DNA of 64,000 bases from Coriaria nepalensis (taxonomy: Eukaryota > Streptophyta > Magnoliopsida > Cucurbitales > Coriariaceae), in the NCBI GenBank assembly GCA_027186245.1, contig CP114493.1:1805501-1869500 (forward strand). Direction: 5' to 3'. This document shows positions 22,580 through 34,899 of the stretch, piece by piece; the stretch's first letter is position 1, and the number at the start of each line of letters is the position of its first letter. The position numbers were made by a program, and so were the translations under genes. Under the pieces are notes generated by a model. That model ran no database searches. It was not told the DNA's origin and worked only from the letters and a program-made list of their open reading frames with translations.

Positions 22580-22970
22580 TTTTTTTTTCATTTTTTAAGA
22601 TTTATGGTTTATGGTTTATATTTAATGTTTAATTTTAAGTTTAAAGTTTTAAGCTTAAGTTTAAGGTTTTAATTCTAAGTTTAAGGTTTTAAATTTTAGT
22701 TTAAGGTTTTAAGTTTAAGTTTAAGGTCTAATGTTTAAAGTTTAAGTTTAGGGTTTGAAGTCTAAGTTAAAGATTTTAAGGTTTGTATTTAGCGTTTAAG
22801 TTTAAATTTAAATTTAAAAGGCAAAAACATACTTACCATTACATATTAAAATCATGGACCGAAATTATGATTTCGGTCTGGGAAAACATTTCGGCCTGAC
22901 CAAATCAGATCGAAATCATAATTTCGATATGAATTGGTCAGGTCGAAATCTTGGTCAATTTTTTAGTCAA
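22580..22970. repeat. AAGTTTAAGG-type simple array and palindromic repeat, copy 4
   Basis: From 22590 to about 22820 the DNA is a degenerate array of (A)AGTTTAAGGTTTT units. It is followed at about 22850-22970 by TTTCGGTCTGGG and AAATCATAATTTCGAT blocks of the palindromic family, which also occur at 22490-22560. Confidence 0.6.
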
Positions 22971-23268
22971 CTTCAAGAATTTTTATCTCAGGTTAAACTT
23001 CAATTTATATGTCCCTGAACTCTATGAAAAGCTATAAAAATCTTTTTTATGATATAAATAGTTTAAAGGTTAAAAATAAAAAGTAATAGAATTAAAATAG
23101 AATACGATCAAATAAAGAAGTGATAAGTTTTAAGAAATATTAATTTTTTATAAGCTTGCTGATGTGGCTATAACCTATTGGTTCTTACCTAAGGATGAGG
23201 TGGTAGATGTGTTCTTACCTATTTTCTTATTTATATTTATTTATACATAAAACTATTTATTTCAAATG

Positions 23269-24405
23269 GTTAATTACACTTTTAATTCATGTGTAATTCA
23301 ACTTGTACGAATTTATTTTTGTATAGTTTTCGGTCAACTTTTTAGTTCATTTATTGTCTAAATCGAATTTTTTGGCCCCTTTGACCTTTTTTCGGACAAA
23401 GAGGCTGACATAGCATGTTGATTATGCATGCCACATCATTAAAAAATATTTATTATTATTTCATCTTTATTATTTTTTTTACACTTTTCTCCTCTATAAT
23501 TTCTTATTCTATTTTATAATCCAAATTTCCATTTTTTATTTTTAGAAAAATGAAATAATGAGTGTAAAAATAAGAAACAAAATCCACCAATTTTTCATAA
23601 ATAAATAAAACGAACCTTTTTGTGAGAATTAGATCATTTTTTTAAAAATTGATTTCTTGCAAAAAAAAAAAAAAGATCAAACCAAATTGGTATGGATCTT
23701 CATGATAAACCCGATTGATCAAATCCCTACTGAAGAACGGGGACCGATCGTCCAATTAGCAAAAAAAAATGATATGTTCATCTTCATCTTCTAACAAGAA
23801 AATGAATCAAATTAAAAAAAAAAATTCAGCTTGCGAACTGGAATAGATCTCTATTTGTTTTTTACAATATGATTTATTTCTTTTTCAAAGAAGATGAACC
23901 AATCAATTTTTCACTAATTGGATCGATCAGTTCCCATTCTTTGGTAAGGACTAGATCAAACGGGTTTATTGCAAAGATCCATATTAATTTGATTTGATTC
24001 TTTTTTTTTTCAATAAATCAATAGAAAACGATCTGATTCTCACAAAAGAGGTCGGATTGTTTTGTTTATTTATGAAAAATCTGTGAGTTTCGTTTTTTAT
24101 TTTTACTCATTATTTCATTTTTCAAAAAAAAAAGGAAATTTGGATTATAAAATAGAATAAGAAATTAATAGGGGAGAAAGTTAAAAAAAAATAAAAAATA
24201 AGGATGAAATAATAGTAAATAAATTTTTTTAACGACATGATATGCATAATCAATATATCATGTCAACCCATTTGTCAGAAAAATAGTCGAAGGGACCGAA
24301 AAGTTTGATTTAGACAATACAAAAACTAAAAAGTTGATCGAAAACTACACATAAATGAATTCATAAAAGTTGAACTATATAGGAACTAAAAGTGTAATTA
24401 ATCGT
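23269..24405. mobile_element. Long foldback (inverted-repeat) element, MULE-MITE type
   Basis: The two halves are reverse complements over roughly 550 bp each, with a centre near 23830. The left end GGTTAATTACACTTTTAA pairs with the right end TAAAAGTGTAATTAATCGT. The identical 10-bp ATTTCAAATG flanks both ends (23259-23268 and 24406-24415), fitting a 9-10 bp target duplication as made by MULEs. No coding sequence is present. By eye the arms match at about 75-80% with small indels, so a transcript through it could form a long imperfect hairpin. Confidence 0.85.
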
Positions 24406-24419
24406 ATTTCAAATGCAAA

Positions 24420-25230
24420 TATTAAGAGTTTATGATGCATGCATTTTCATTTCATTTCTTTTATTATATTGTTGTTTTTTTTTTTTTTCTTTTGCTTCTT
24501 TTCCCCTTTCACCGGTCCCCTTAAATTCACTACATTTGTTGATTTATTAATTAGAGTTCATACTTTTTTCGATCCACTAATTTAATCTCTTTTAGTTTTG
24601 TTTTCTTTTAGGTAAAATGCGAAAATTTGTTCCAATATGTATGTTCAACATCCATTTGCAAATAAATTTGATCAAACTACTATACCAAAAATTGAGAGAT
24701 AATAATTAACATTGATATTAATATTTGGTATTGTAGAATTAGAGTACATTGGATTACTACCTTAATGAAATAATAATTATGAAGAAATACTTGATTGTAG
24801 TTAATCGCTATATTCTATTTTTTTAGGATCGATATTCTTTCTATTTCCTTTTTGTTTTATTTCATTTTGCTTCTTTATAAGCTTAACAATGTAAAATTTG
24901 TTCTTAAAAAGATGAATGAATACTTAAGATTGGTCAAATATCAAGATAGTATTAGACAAGTATTACACAGTCTATCATATTTTCTCAAATATTTTATGTA
25001 ATAAATTCTTCTTTTGAAATACTTCTCTCTTTATATACATTTATTAACTTTATTATTACGTTTCATAAATATATTTAACTAATAAAAATTAGAATTTCCC
25101 ATACATCGGAGTTCAACACTAATATATATATGGGCCCATCTTTTAAAGCTCATATAGAGTTGTAAAGCTCAGAAATTGTAATTTTTAAAACTCCAGGGGG
25201 TATAGATAATTAATGAGGACTAAAGGGTGG
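24420..25230. other. AT-rich intergenic DNA, 3' side of the alpha-mannosidase gene
   Basis: No coding sequence is supported. The mannosidase 3' UTR and poly(A) signals should lie just left of 25264. TTTATT (AATAAA on the minus strand) occurs near 25040, but I cannot fix the cleavage site. Confidence 0.5.
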
Positions 25231-25263
25231 TACCTTTCTTACTCACTAGTTACTACTTAATAG

Positions 25264-28200
25264 CTAGTTGAAGTCAATAACAAAGGTACGGATTTCCATG
25301 GGGCCAAGCTGTACAAGCAACTTCGTTGGATCCACAGGACCTCCTCTCAATGCTTTTTGCTCTTCAGAATCACCTTCTACTTTCCACACCAGTCTCTTCT
25401 TTTCCATTTCTGCTCTTCCTTGGTTAGCTGACAAACTCGTCTCTGTTACTTTAATTATCTGAAAAAACCGACATTCAGCATCGAATCATTAAATGGTCTA
25501 AAATAAAGGATTTACAGGCGAGGGAGGCAGTTGCTTTTTTACCTTCTTATTCGGGAACACTTTCTTTAATTCTACACTAGCGATAACTGAAAGATCCTTG
25601 TCCTCACCAATCTAGAATTTTGAAGCACCAAATAAGAAAGCCAATATAGAAAGAGGTAAGGGAACTAATGTATAAAAATGAATGGTTAAGACAATGGATG
25701 GCCATTCTGGAAATAGTCAACAGGATGATAGAATATTTTTCATTCCTTTCCTTTTTCCTCCTGTTTTCTCTCATAAAGTTGGTAGAACTAAAGGAGTTGA
25801 TAGGAAAAAAAAAACAAGAAGACTCAATAACCTCATATAAGTGTGCCAACCGGACAAGAACTTGTCCGTTTTCCAGTTCCTGCATAACATGGAAAGAGCA
25901 GAAGAGCTTACTTGAGAGAAAACTCCTATAATATAATATCAAGTAATTTCTGTTTTGAATACCATGGTCGGGCAAAAGACCAAGTGCAAGAAAATAGAAA
26001 ATAAACAAATAACTACAGCTTCTCCTCGAGAATGCAAATTTTGACTCTATGGAGGCAATTACATGATAGTGTCAATTTGGTTCAGCATCTGAAACCGTAG
26101 TTTCGGTAAATCAAGCTTAATGCAAACTGTGTTCTAGTTAGATTATGATCTAATTTGGATCAACATGAGATAAGCAGGAGTTTTAAGGCTCAAACTAGTT
26201 TTTATACCCAAATTAGAGTATCAAATGCTGAACGAAATTCACCTTAAGAAACATAACATAAATTCTGATCGACAAGGATGGAAACTAATTTACCTGTAGG
26301 GTTATAATTGCAACATTTTCAGGTAATTGGTAGGAGGGATCAATCGCTGAAAAGGTTGATAAATGAGAGTCTTCCCAATCATTTCCATCCTGCAAGAAGA
26401 TGGCAAACATCAGAACCAAAAAAGTGGCAAAAAACATTAGTGAAATTCTCCTACCTGCTGAGAAAATGCTAATAGCAACGGAGAATATATCTCTTGACCA
26501 AATGATCGACGCCATTTAGTTCCCCCTCCTAAAGGATCTATCCGAAGATAATACTTTCCTACGATCTGAAAATTGTTATGAAAAGTAAAATCACACATAG
26601 AGTTGTGATTATTTAATGACCATAGTTTTTTATGATGTACTTACAGTAAGTCCTGTGCACTTATCAAGAATGCAAGTTGTTTCATTTAGAGCTTCGCCAA
26701 CACCTCTACCATCGTCATGGATCAGCCTCCTATAAACGGATTAATTATATTAATTGTAATAATCTGCATTTAGGAAAATAAATCAAGAATAGATGCGGGA
26801 AATGAATATAAACCTATGAAGCATCAATTCCAATTGTCCATCCACAAGGCTTGAACCCCCTACAGAGCGGTCTACTAGGACTGAAAGCTCCTTATTGTTA
26901 TCTTTCATGTAAATACCAAGATTAATCTGAAAATGCATGTACACTGTAGCATATAATAATGATTTTTTTATAACAAAATCACATTATAAGAGGTCTAGAC
27001 AAAGAAGTATTATATCCTATATGAGTAGAAGGGTTTGATAACAAGAAAAAGCGACATGATTGAATTTGCTTTCTCACAATTTTAAACTGATTACAAGACT
27101 ATGAGATTGTTTCTATACCATGGAAGAAATTGCTTTAAAATTATGTCCAATGAGAAAAAAGTAAGGAAATTTAAACAAAATGGAGTCAAACAAGGAGTTT
27201 CAAGGTTGATGGTTGATGAAAGCACAGTAGACCAACTGAATATAACACAGAGTACATGATAACTAGTAGACATTGGCACCTGAAGACATGAGACCTACTC
27301 ATAGAACTTAAAAATACTCAAAGGTGCTTCTCGACCAGACAGTTTACAAAAGAACTTCTAGTAATGAGATACCCCACATGTTAAACCAAGTTTGCATAAA
27401 AGTTGATTCATACTATGGGGTTAACTCAATTCATCTCTTATTTTAGTGTCTATGTACTCCCAAATAGTAATTCCTCATCTTATAAGGTCAAAACTGCATG
27501 GTTTAAATTAATATCCATCACAAGAACTAGAAAAGTATAAAGGAGAATGGCTATTTATTAAGACAAGATTAATATTTGCAACAAAATCTAGAAGAAAAAT
27601 TCTCTATACATTATAGCTTAATAGTAAATCAGTTTCTGTACAAGAAAGATGCCAAAAGTCAAAACTACCAGGTAAACATACCGGGTAATAATTCCCAGCA
27701 ATTGGTTGATTCACTTCAAGCTTCCAGTCTTTTCGATAGTCTCGAATCTGCAAAACATAAGCTAATAAATCATATTTGATTAACAGGGCATGAACCTCAT
27801 ACCCAGCATGTTACATATTAAGAACTAAGATCAAGTAATTATGGTGAATTATTGATGGCACATACCCTTTCGATAAAATCACGACCATTTGAATCTGTAT
27901 AGAATATTTTGTTGTTATTTATGGTTGTTGTAATCCGAGTCACAACCTCTTTACCAATTCCATCATCAATTGGTATAGGCCCAAGCTGAAATCATAATGT
28001 GAATCAAAATATAACTGACATAAACTCTATAATTACAATCAACATGCATGTCAACTAGACAAGAAAATGAACTACTTACAGTGAACTCAACTTCAACATG
28101 TTCTTTACTCTTGTACACTCTGGTAACCTGTTTTACACGGGCAAGGTCACCTAGTAATTATGAATAATATCAAAAGGATCTCTCTACTGCATCTTTATCA

Positions 28201-31200
28201 ATCTATTGAATCCTTAAAGAAAATTTTGGCTTGTACGTAGTAACTTAAACTAATAAATTCAAACAAGTTCTTGTTTCAAAAAGAAAATTACCCCTTAAGC
28301 ACCAATGAAAACACAATGAAATTTTGATAACAAATAATCCATAACTTATGCATGAGACGAATTAGAAATTCAATGAAAAATACACATGGTCATTTTACAG
28401 TATTAACAATTGCTTCTTGTTATATATATATATATAGATATATATATTTTTCCCATTCTCACCTCACATCTAAGTAGTTCAATAGCAAATAACACTCCTT
28501 CCCAGCAAATTCAAAATCTTCGATTTAAGTTAATGTTTCTATAAAAGTTCGTCGTCAATGTAATTGATATTTAATAGAGTACAAACTAAAGTTATATGGC
28601 AGAGACTAGTCCATATCGACAGTTGACACTTAGTTTTCCAGCTCGTACTCACACGTCATGGCAATCAATAACAATACACTGTTTTCTACTATATTTTTCT
28701 TCAGGAATATCATTCTCATGATATAAATAATGAAAAATATTAAATTTTAGAATCTAACTATTTCTTCCTCTAAAAGGCCTTGTAGAGAAAGAGGAAACTT
28801 TTTAGTTATGAACCAACCAGATATCTTCTCCTTAATGGATGTAGGACAATTCCAACACTCCCTTTCACTTGTGGGCCGGTCATTCCGAGGGCCCAACAAG
28901 TAGCACAATGCATAAAGGGCACTTTGCGAAATGGAGTGTGGACCCATCTACTGAGTCTGGCTCTGATACCATATTAAATTTTAGAGTCTACCTATTTTTT
29001 CCTCTAAAAGGCCTTGCAGAATAAGATGAAACTTTTTAGTTATAAACCAACCAGATATCTTCTCCCTAAGCAATGTGGGACAGTTCCAACAAAAACCACC
29101 TAAGAACATTTATCATGAAAGAAAAAACCACCTGATATATCCACGAATTGATGTTTTGATGGACTTCATCTAATAATGGTCCCCGCAAAACTGTGAGAGA
29201 AACCTGAGATATTTGATAGGAATTCAGCTCTCAGTGCCATTAAAGCATTGAAAGCCTCATATGAAAGAGTTTTGAAGAACACTGGATACCTGCTCTTTAG
29301 ATTGAATGGGATACGTATGATTTGGACGGAAGATGTACGCTCCGGATGCCTTCAGCAAGTAAAACCATTTCTCTCATTATTAGCTGTATATAAAAAAACT
29401 TATTGGAGGCAAAACAAAGATGATAGTTTTTTACAGTAGATTTTATTACCTGCAAGTCCACACTTCCATTGTCTGCAGAGTAGTAACTATAGGATTGCCC
29501 CACATATTCCTTTATCTTCAATTGTAAAAGGAAAGTAAATTAGATGGACATATATCTACTCATGAAGGAACAGAAGTAATCTAACTATCTAAGGGCAGAT
29601 GATATGAGTCAAATGAATAGTTGGAAAGTTGCTGATTGTAAGTGCATAAATTAGTTTGCGGAGGGAAAAGTCCACTGACAAAGAGCTAGAACAGAAAACA
29701 AGAACATACCGTGCTTCTGCTATTAACATAGCGGGCTAGTTTTCCATCTTTTGCAGAATAAATAAGTTTCAAGTTTCCTGGCCCCACTTCGACTGTATCA
29801 TTTTTATTTCTTTCATACTTGTACATTGCGTGTCTCTCGGATTTGGCAGCTGCAAAATCCAGTTAAGAGATCATCAAATTTTATGTCCACAGAAAAATTT
29901 CGATCATACTCTGATAAATTCCAAGTGTTCCCAAGATAGGAAATCAAGTGAATACCTGCTCCTTTTGCACTTGAGATGATATAAGTGCTGAAACCAAGAG
30001 GTGGCACTGTTGCCGAAAATGCAAGCCAATAACTAGGAGTTACACTAGGAGATTTACCCAAGTATGCCATAGCATGGTAGTTTCTTATGTGCACAGAGGC
30101 ATTAAGTAGAGGTAGAAGTTGTGATTCAATCTTTCTTCCTTTAGCGTCCTGAATAAAGACATTCTCATCGACCACCTAAACAAAGTTCAATAACATAGGT
30201 ATGAGACAAAAATAAAGATAAATTTTATTGAAAGCCTTTGAGCCATAACAGAAAATGAGGATGTCTTTGAAAACCTCTGTGCAAATAAGAAACTACCAGG
30301 CTATACTCACAGGAATTCTGATAACATCCTCCCTCTTCCATCCCAGAGGATTGTAGACAACAACTACCTACATAAAGACAAGCATACTACAGCAATTTAA
30401 TCCTAAGTCTAAATAAAATAATCTCCCAATAGAGACCGAATCAAATAAGAGATACAATACAATCAATAAGTTTTCCTCACCAGGCTTTTGCCATTTGCTA
30501 GATCAACTTCTGATGGAGGGCAGTAACTTATATTTAAAAGTGGACACTGACAAAAATAGGGAGGAAAAACCAAAATTAATCAGTCTTTAATTGATTCCAA
30601 AAAAGAAAAAAAAAAACCTTGAAGGACAAGTAACACTAACAAATTTGTCTATGGCTCTTAACAATAACAATAAGTTTATTCTATACCATTTTATTATGCA
30701 CCTATATCACTTTCATTACATTACACTTTATGTTTTTATGCAGGATATAAAAGATGTTTCATCGTCAAAACCCAAAAGGGAAAAGAACAAAGTCGCACAA
30801 TTATAACTGGTCGACTGGCAGAACAAGAAAGAAGTGTTAGACATAATTTAATTTGATTGACATAAAAGATTCAATAACCAATAGCACAAGTTTAGAGTTT
30901 AAGTGAATACCTACCGAAAGAAGTGTTGAATGTTATTCAGGGCCAACAAAAAAAGCAATTTTTGATCATTATATCCAAACTAAAAATAGCTTCAAAGAAC
31001 CTCAATGTTTTCACCACCCCACCAAAATTTAGGAAACTTGGGCTAATAATAAAAGATGGTTTGAAACTAGCACACACTGAGAATATTTCTATGGAAACTA
31101 AAAGCATATAGGTTATCTCTTCTAGAAAAAGCCAAATAGTTAGGAGAAATCGTAATTTCTCACCTGCTGGAACTTAGTCAATGGACTTTTGGAACCATGT

Positions 31201-34200
31201 GTCAACGCAGGTTCTGTAAGGTAGGCAAGTGCAGCCGCAACTACTCCTTCAGCCTAAAACAATGCCATGAAATAAGGATGCATTTGCAGTTGGGAATATT
31301 CAATGTTACCTCTTTGTACTATATTCAATGTTACATCTTTGTACTGAAAATACAACAATGTGAATATTGTAATATTCAATGTTACCTCTTTGTAACCAAT
31401 CGAAAGTCTCTTTGCATAATCATTGGCCACGTGTTGCTTCTCAGTACCAGTAAGTGCATCATGATGTTGAGCAATTGCTAAAGCATCAGCTAGAGAGTCT
31501 GTGTTGGGTCTTGATTTACTCCTTCCGTTCAAAAATTCCAATTGCCTCGCTGCCTGTTAAAATCTAAAACACCATGAACAACTCCTATATGAATAAGTTA
31601 CCTGAGAATAATAGTCTGCGACGTTTACCAAATAATAACCACTGGTTGCTCTGACATAACCTTTGAGGGCAGGTCTACTTATAAAATATCCAGTCCAGTA
31701 AGCATTTATGCGATCTGCATATCTGATGAACACAAAAACACGAAACAACTTACAAATTCAGCTCTAAAGATTAGTGAGCAGTAGTCAATGTGTACATAAT
31801 CTCGATCTAGGATTTTTAACTCACGGAAAGTAATCATCAGTCTTGATTGGCCAGAGCTCTTTTGCTGCATATTTTGCATCAGTGTATATCGACGGAGTTG
31901 AGTATAACGCATTGACCCGACCATCCTAAGGTATCCAATTCATTGGCCAAAAAGGGGGGGAAAAAAAGACATCCAATTCAGAACTTCCTGACATGAAAAA
32001 ACTACCATATTCTTTATTATAAAGTTCACGGACATGCGAAAAAAATTTGAGGGGAAAGAAAGGAAAAAGTAAATATCAGGGAAAACAAGATGCCTATAAC
32101 AGATTGAAGGTCTCTGCCTCCAAACTGGAACTTTAGAGTAGCCAGGAAGAGACATACAAGAAACACGATCTCTGCTGCCTATCTTAGAAGAAATAATAGC
32201 AGTATGACATTCAAAATGCTTTATTTCCAAGCACATTATAGAGATTTATTTTGTTATCAGAGGTCACAGCACAACCCTGGTAGCAAATCCCAAGTACCAA
32301 ACATCCAGTAATAAGTAATACACGTGTGAAGAAGAAGAAGATAATGTCACATGGTGAATATACTTAGAACTTGACATGATAGACTTTTATCGGGATTAAA
32401 CTGCCTTGTCAAACGAATTTTAAAAAAATGACAGCTCAGTAGATGATGCTCCATTTAGATCAATAAAAACTAAAGTATTTGTAAACAAGACTGTGTCATT
32501 AGTTAAAAAAGATTTTGTGCCCTGCTGGAGACTAACTTGATTGACATAGTGAATAAACTTGTCCATCTGCCGAAACCATGTATGCGCATATTGGTACTTA
32601 AAATCCGTTCCCATTGTCCACATGATATGATTTGTACGTGTAATGTTAGCCTGAAAAAGATACAAAATATCATGAGTTAAATTTTTTGAAATGTTTCCAG
32701 GGGAATTATATCTGAGTTCTTAGGTCTAGGAGAGAGAAAGACTCTTAAAAAGCACATAAATTAAACAACTGCAGAAAATGAAGAAGAGATAGCATTTATG
32801 CATGCACAGAAAAGATAACACCACTTGTCTTACTTGTGAGATCGCAGCAGATACAAACTCATCAACACGCTCAGGGACATTGTAGTCAAACAATTCAAAG
32901 TCGTCCTTCAAATCAGAATGAAAACTAAATAAACATCCACTTCACCTATTTATAAATCTAAAAGAAGATGCGAGAAATGGGTGACTAAAAATCACCTGAA
33001 CAATTGGGGATTCGTCATTAACTTCAAAGTAGAAATTATCTGTGGGAGGTTCATAATTCTTGGGAAAGGCACCAGTAAATACCTACAGATTCAAATAACA
33101 GAATTAGAATCCATTTCATCTAGCATTTGCACTTCCAGTTTTAGAAAAATCCCTTTTACCTGAGCAGATGAACCTAGACTCTTCGAACCTCGCCAGACAA
33201 CCTCAAGGCTTTTATCATTTTTTCGTTTTTCCCTGTCTTGATAGTCGATACGGGCAAAGAAAAGGGAGTCAAACCCAACCTACATCAAAAGGAAGCTTGT
33301 ATTCCTTAAAAAATATGAAAAAAGATGTGAATGTATCGTACAAATGAAAAAAAAAACCTTTTGGCTGTGGATACATCATCTCCCAGTATGAATCAATATC
33401 TATATATTCTATTTCATTAAGATGATGTTCAATAGGGCATGGGTGTTAGTGATTGAGAGATGATGGGAACGAGGGACTGATTGATGAAAGTGTATTTCAA
33501 TGGCTAAACAGAACCCAAATTTTTTTTTTTTACCTCAGCACTTAACAGGTAAGCCTGAACAGCAGAATGTCCAAAGGGATCAATTTGCCAACCAATTCTT
33601 GGAGTTACATTGAATTCTTCTTTGATAAATTGATGTCCCAGGGTCGTCTGATCAATCATGTCAATGTAATGTGCAGTTGCTTCATCGTGCATGCACATAC
33701 CCCCATTTCTACAACCCAAAGCTTGAAATGAGAAACCAAAATAACTAGGTAAGTAACAAAATTTCTTGAACATATTAAATCAAAATAAGGAAGCTTGACC
33801 TAATATGCTCAATTTTCTTTTAATTCCCCAACTCGTTTTGAGTGAAAAAATAAAATAAAATAAAAAGTAAAGTAAAATAGATGATTAAACTTGAAGTGTA
33901 TTTTGCTGGAAAGTGTATAAATAACTACATGAGCTCTAGTTGACCAGAACTGACTAGCTTCTTGACTGTGGTTTGTACTGTCTCGCTCTGTTCTCTCCAC
34001 CAACGCTGGAAAAATGCCTGCAGAATTGGAGCAAAAGCACCTTGAAATTAACTGACTAATCAGAAAAAGAAATTTTTTTCTGCTTTAAACTAAACTATAC
34101 GAGCTTAAATTTCCCTATCGTCAATGTTACCAAGACTTCAGCTGAACAATACATTATACAATCCCAAGTTCAGAATATATGACTTGCTTTCTTGTTCCAA

Positions 34201-34832
34201 ATATGCACTCAGGCAAGCCCGCAAAAGGTGAAATTTGGTACAAACTACTAAGTATGTATTCGCTTCAGTATTGGAAACTCCAGTTTGGACTCACAAACTA
34301 CTGTCTCAAACGCGACTTCTACATTACGATGAAACTAACATACATTATGCACAAAATCCGTTTTACCCATAAAATTCAGTTTCAAAAGCTAAATCAAATG
34401 GAATGTAGAACCAAAATGGAAGTACAAAGAAATCAGAGATTCAAAGTATTCTTGCCTGTTCCACATATATGAACTTGCGATTCTTATCAGCCAGCAACGC
34501 CGGAATTAAAGAATCCAGCACATTCTGAACACAAGCTCCCTGCATTCAACATCCAGTTCTCATTGTCACTAATCACCACCAAGTCATCTTCATCATCGGA
34601 AAAAATAAAGAGAAAACGATCGAGAAATGACCTGAATGGAATTGTTAGAGCCGACATAGTACTGATCGATGGTCTTCAACCATCCGACGTCGTCGTGAGA
34701 ATGAGGGACCAGATGAACGTTTAGCTTGCCAGGAACAAGGGCGGAAGTCGTGTTGTATCGAATAAACTTGGACTCTGCACCTAAAAAGGCGCTCAGTAAA
34801 AGGAGAGGAAGTAAGTAAGTTCGAATCGCCAT
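25264..34832 (-). CDS. Alpha-mannosidase, glycoside hydrolase family 38 (vacuolar/apoplastic type)
   Basis: This enzyme hydrolyses alpha-linked mannose during N-glycan turnover. Exons: 34632-34832, 34456-34539, 33929-34017, 33534-33708, 33160-33279, 32996-33082, 32834-32905, 32537-32650, 31825-31925, 31602-31722, 31386-31553, 31164-31253, 30481-30546, 30311-30367, 29956-30175, 29710-29849, 29450-29515, 29290-29349, 29132-29203, 28080-28127, 27866-27985, 27682-27747, 26814-26926, 26645-26729, 26455-26565, 26294-26389, 25832-25879, 25543-25611, 25264-25458. The 3,054 nt stay in phase and give 1,017 aa, the usual size of plant members. A signal peptide covers residues 1-21. Zinc ligands are His46 and Asp48 in HSHDD, the nucleophile is Asp168 in [10 protein letters not shown], and His419 lies in HHDALTGT. 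Intron 2 uses a GC donor. A TRIM element sits in intron 19 and a tandem repeat at the exon-11 donor. It appears functional. Confidence 0.95.
28738..29091 (-). mobile_element. TRIM retrotransposon (terminal-repeat in miniature), 354 bp
   Basis: On the minus strand, two 120-bp LTRs (28972-29091 and 28738-28857) start TGTTGGAA and end TTTAATA. The first is followed directly by TGGTATCAGAGCC (28959-28971), an exact initiator tRNA-Met primer site. The second is preceded by the purine tract AAGTGAAAGGGAG (28858-28870). The 114-bp interior has no coding capacity. LTRs are roughly 85-90% identical by eye. A clean target duplication is not visible. The element lies in intron 19 of the alpha-mannosidase, same orientation, with its upstream LTR 40 bp from the exon-19 donor. 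Confidence 0.88.
31295..31394 (-). repeat. Three tandem copies of the exon-11 splice-donor segment
   Basis: The 24-bp block 31371-31394 spans the 3' end of alpha-mannosidase exon 11 and its donor (minus strand CAAAGAG, then GTAACATTG). An identical 24-bp block lies at 31295-31318 inside the intron. A third copy at 31321-31343 carries one change (GAT instead of GAG before the GT). The downstream copies are therefore ready-made cryptic donors. Use of the one at 31310 would add 76 nt and shift the frame. Confidence 0.85.
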
Positions 34833-34899
34833 GGGAGATTATGATCGAGAGCTTCGAGCAGTGCGATGAAGGATATGGCTTCTTATTATAGAAAAAGAA

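Noticed and set aside
28959..28971. tRNA gene fragment
   Set aside because: Only the 13-base primer-binding site complementary to a tRNA 3' end is present, in the position expected within a TRIM.
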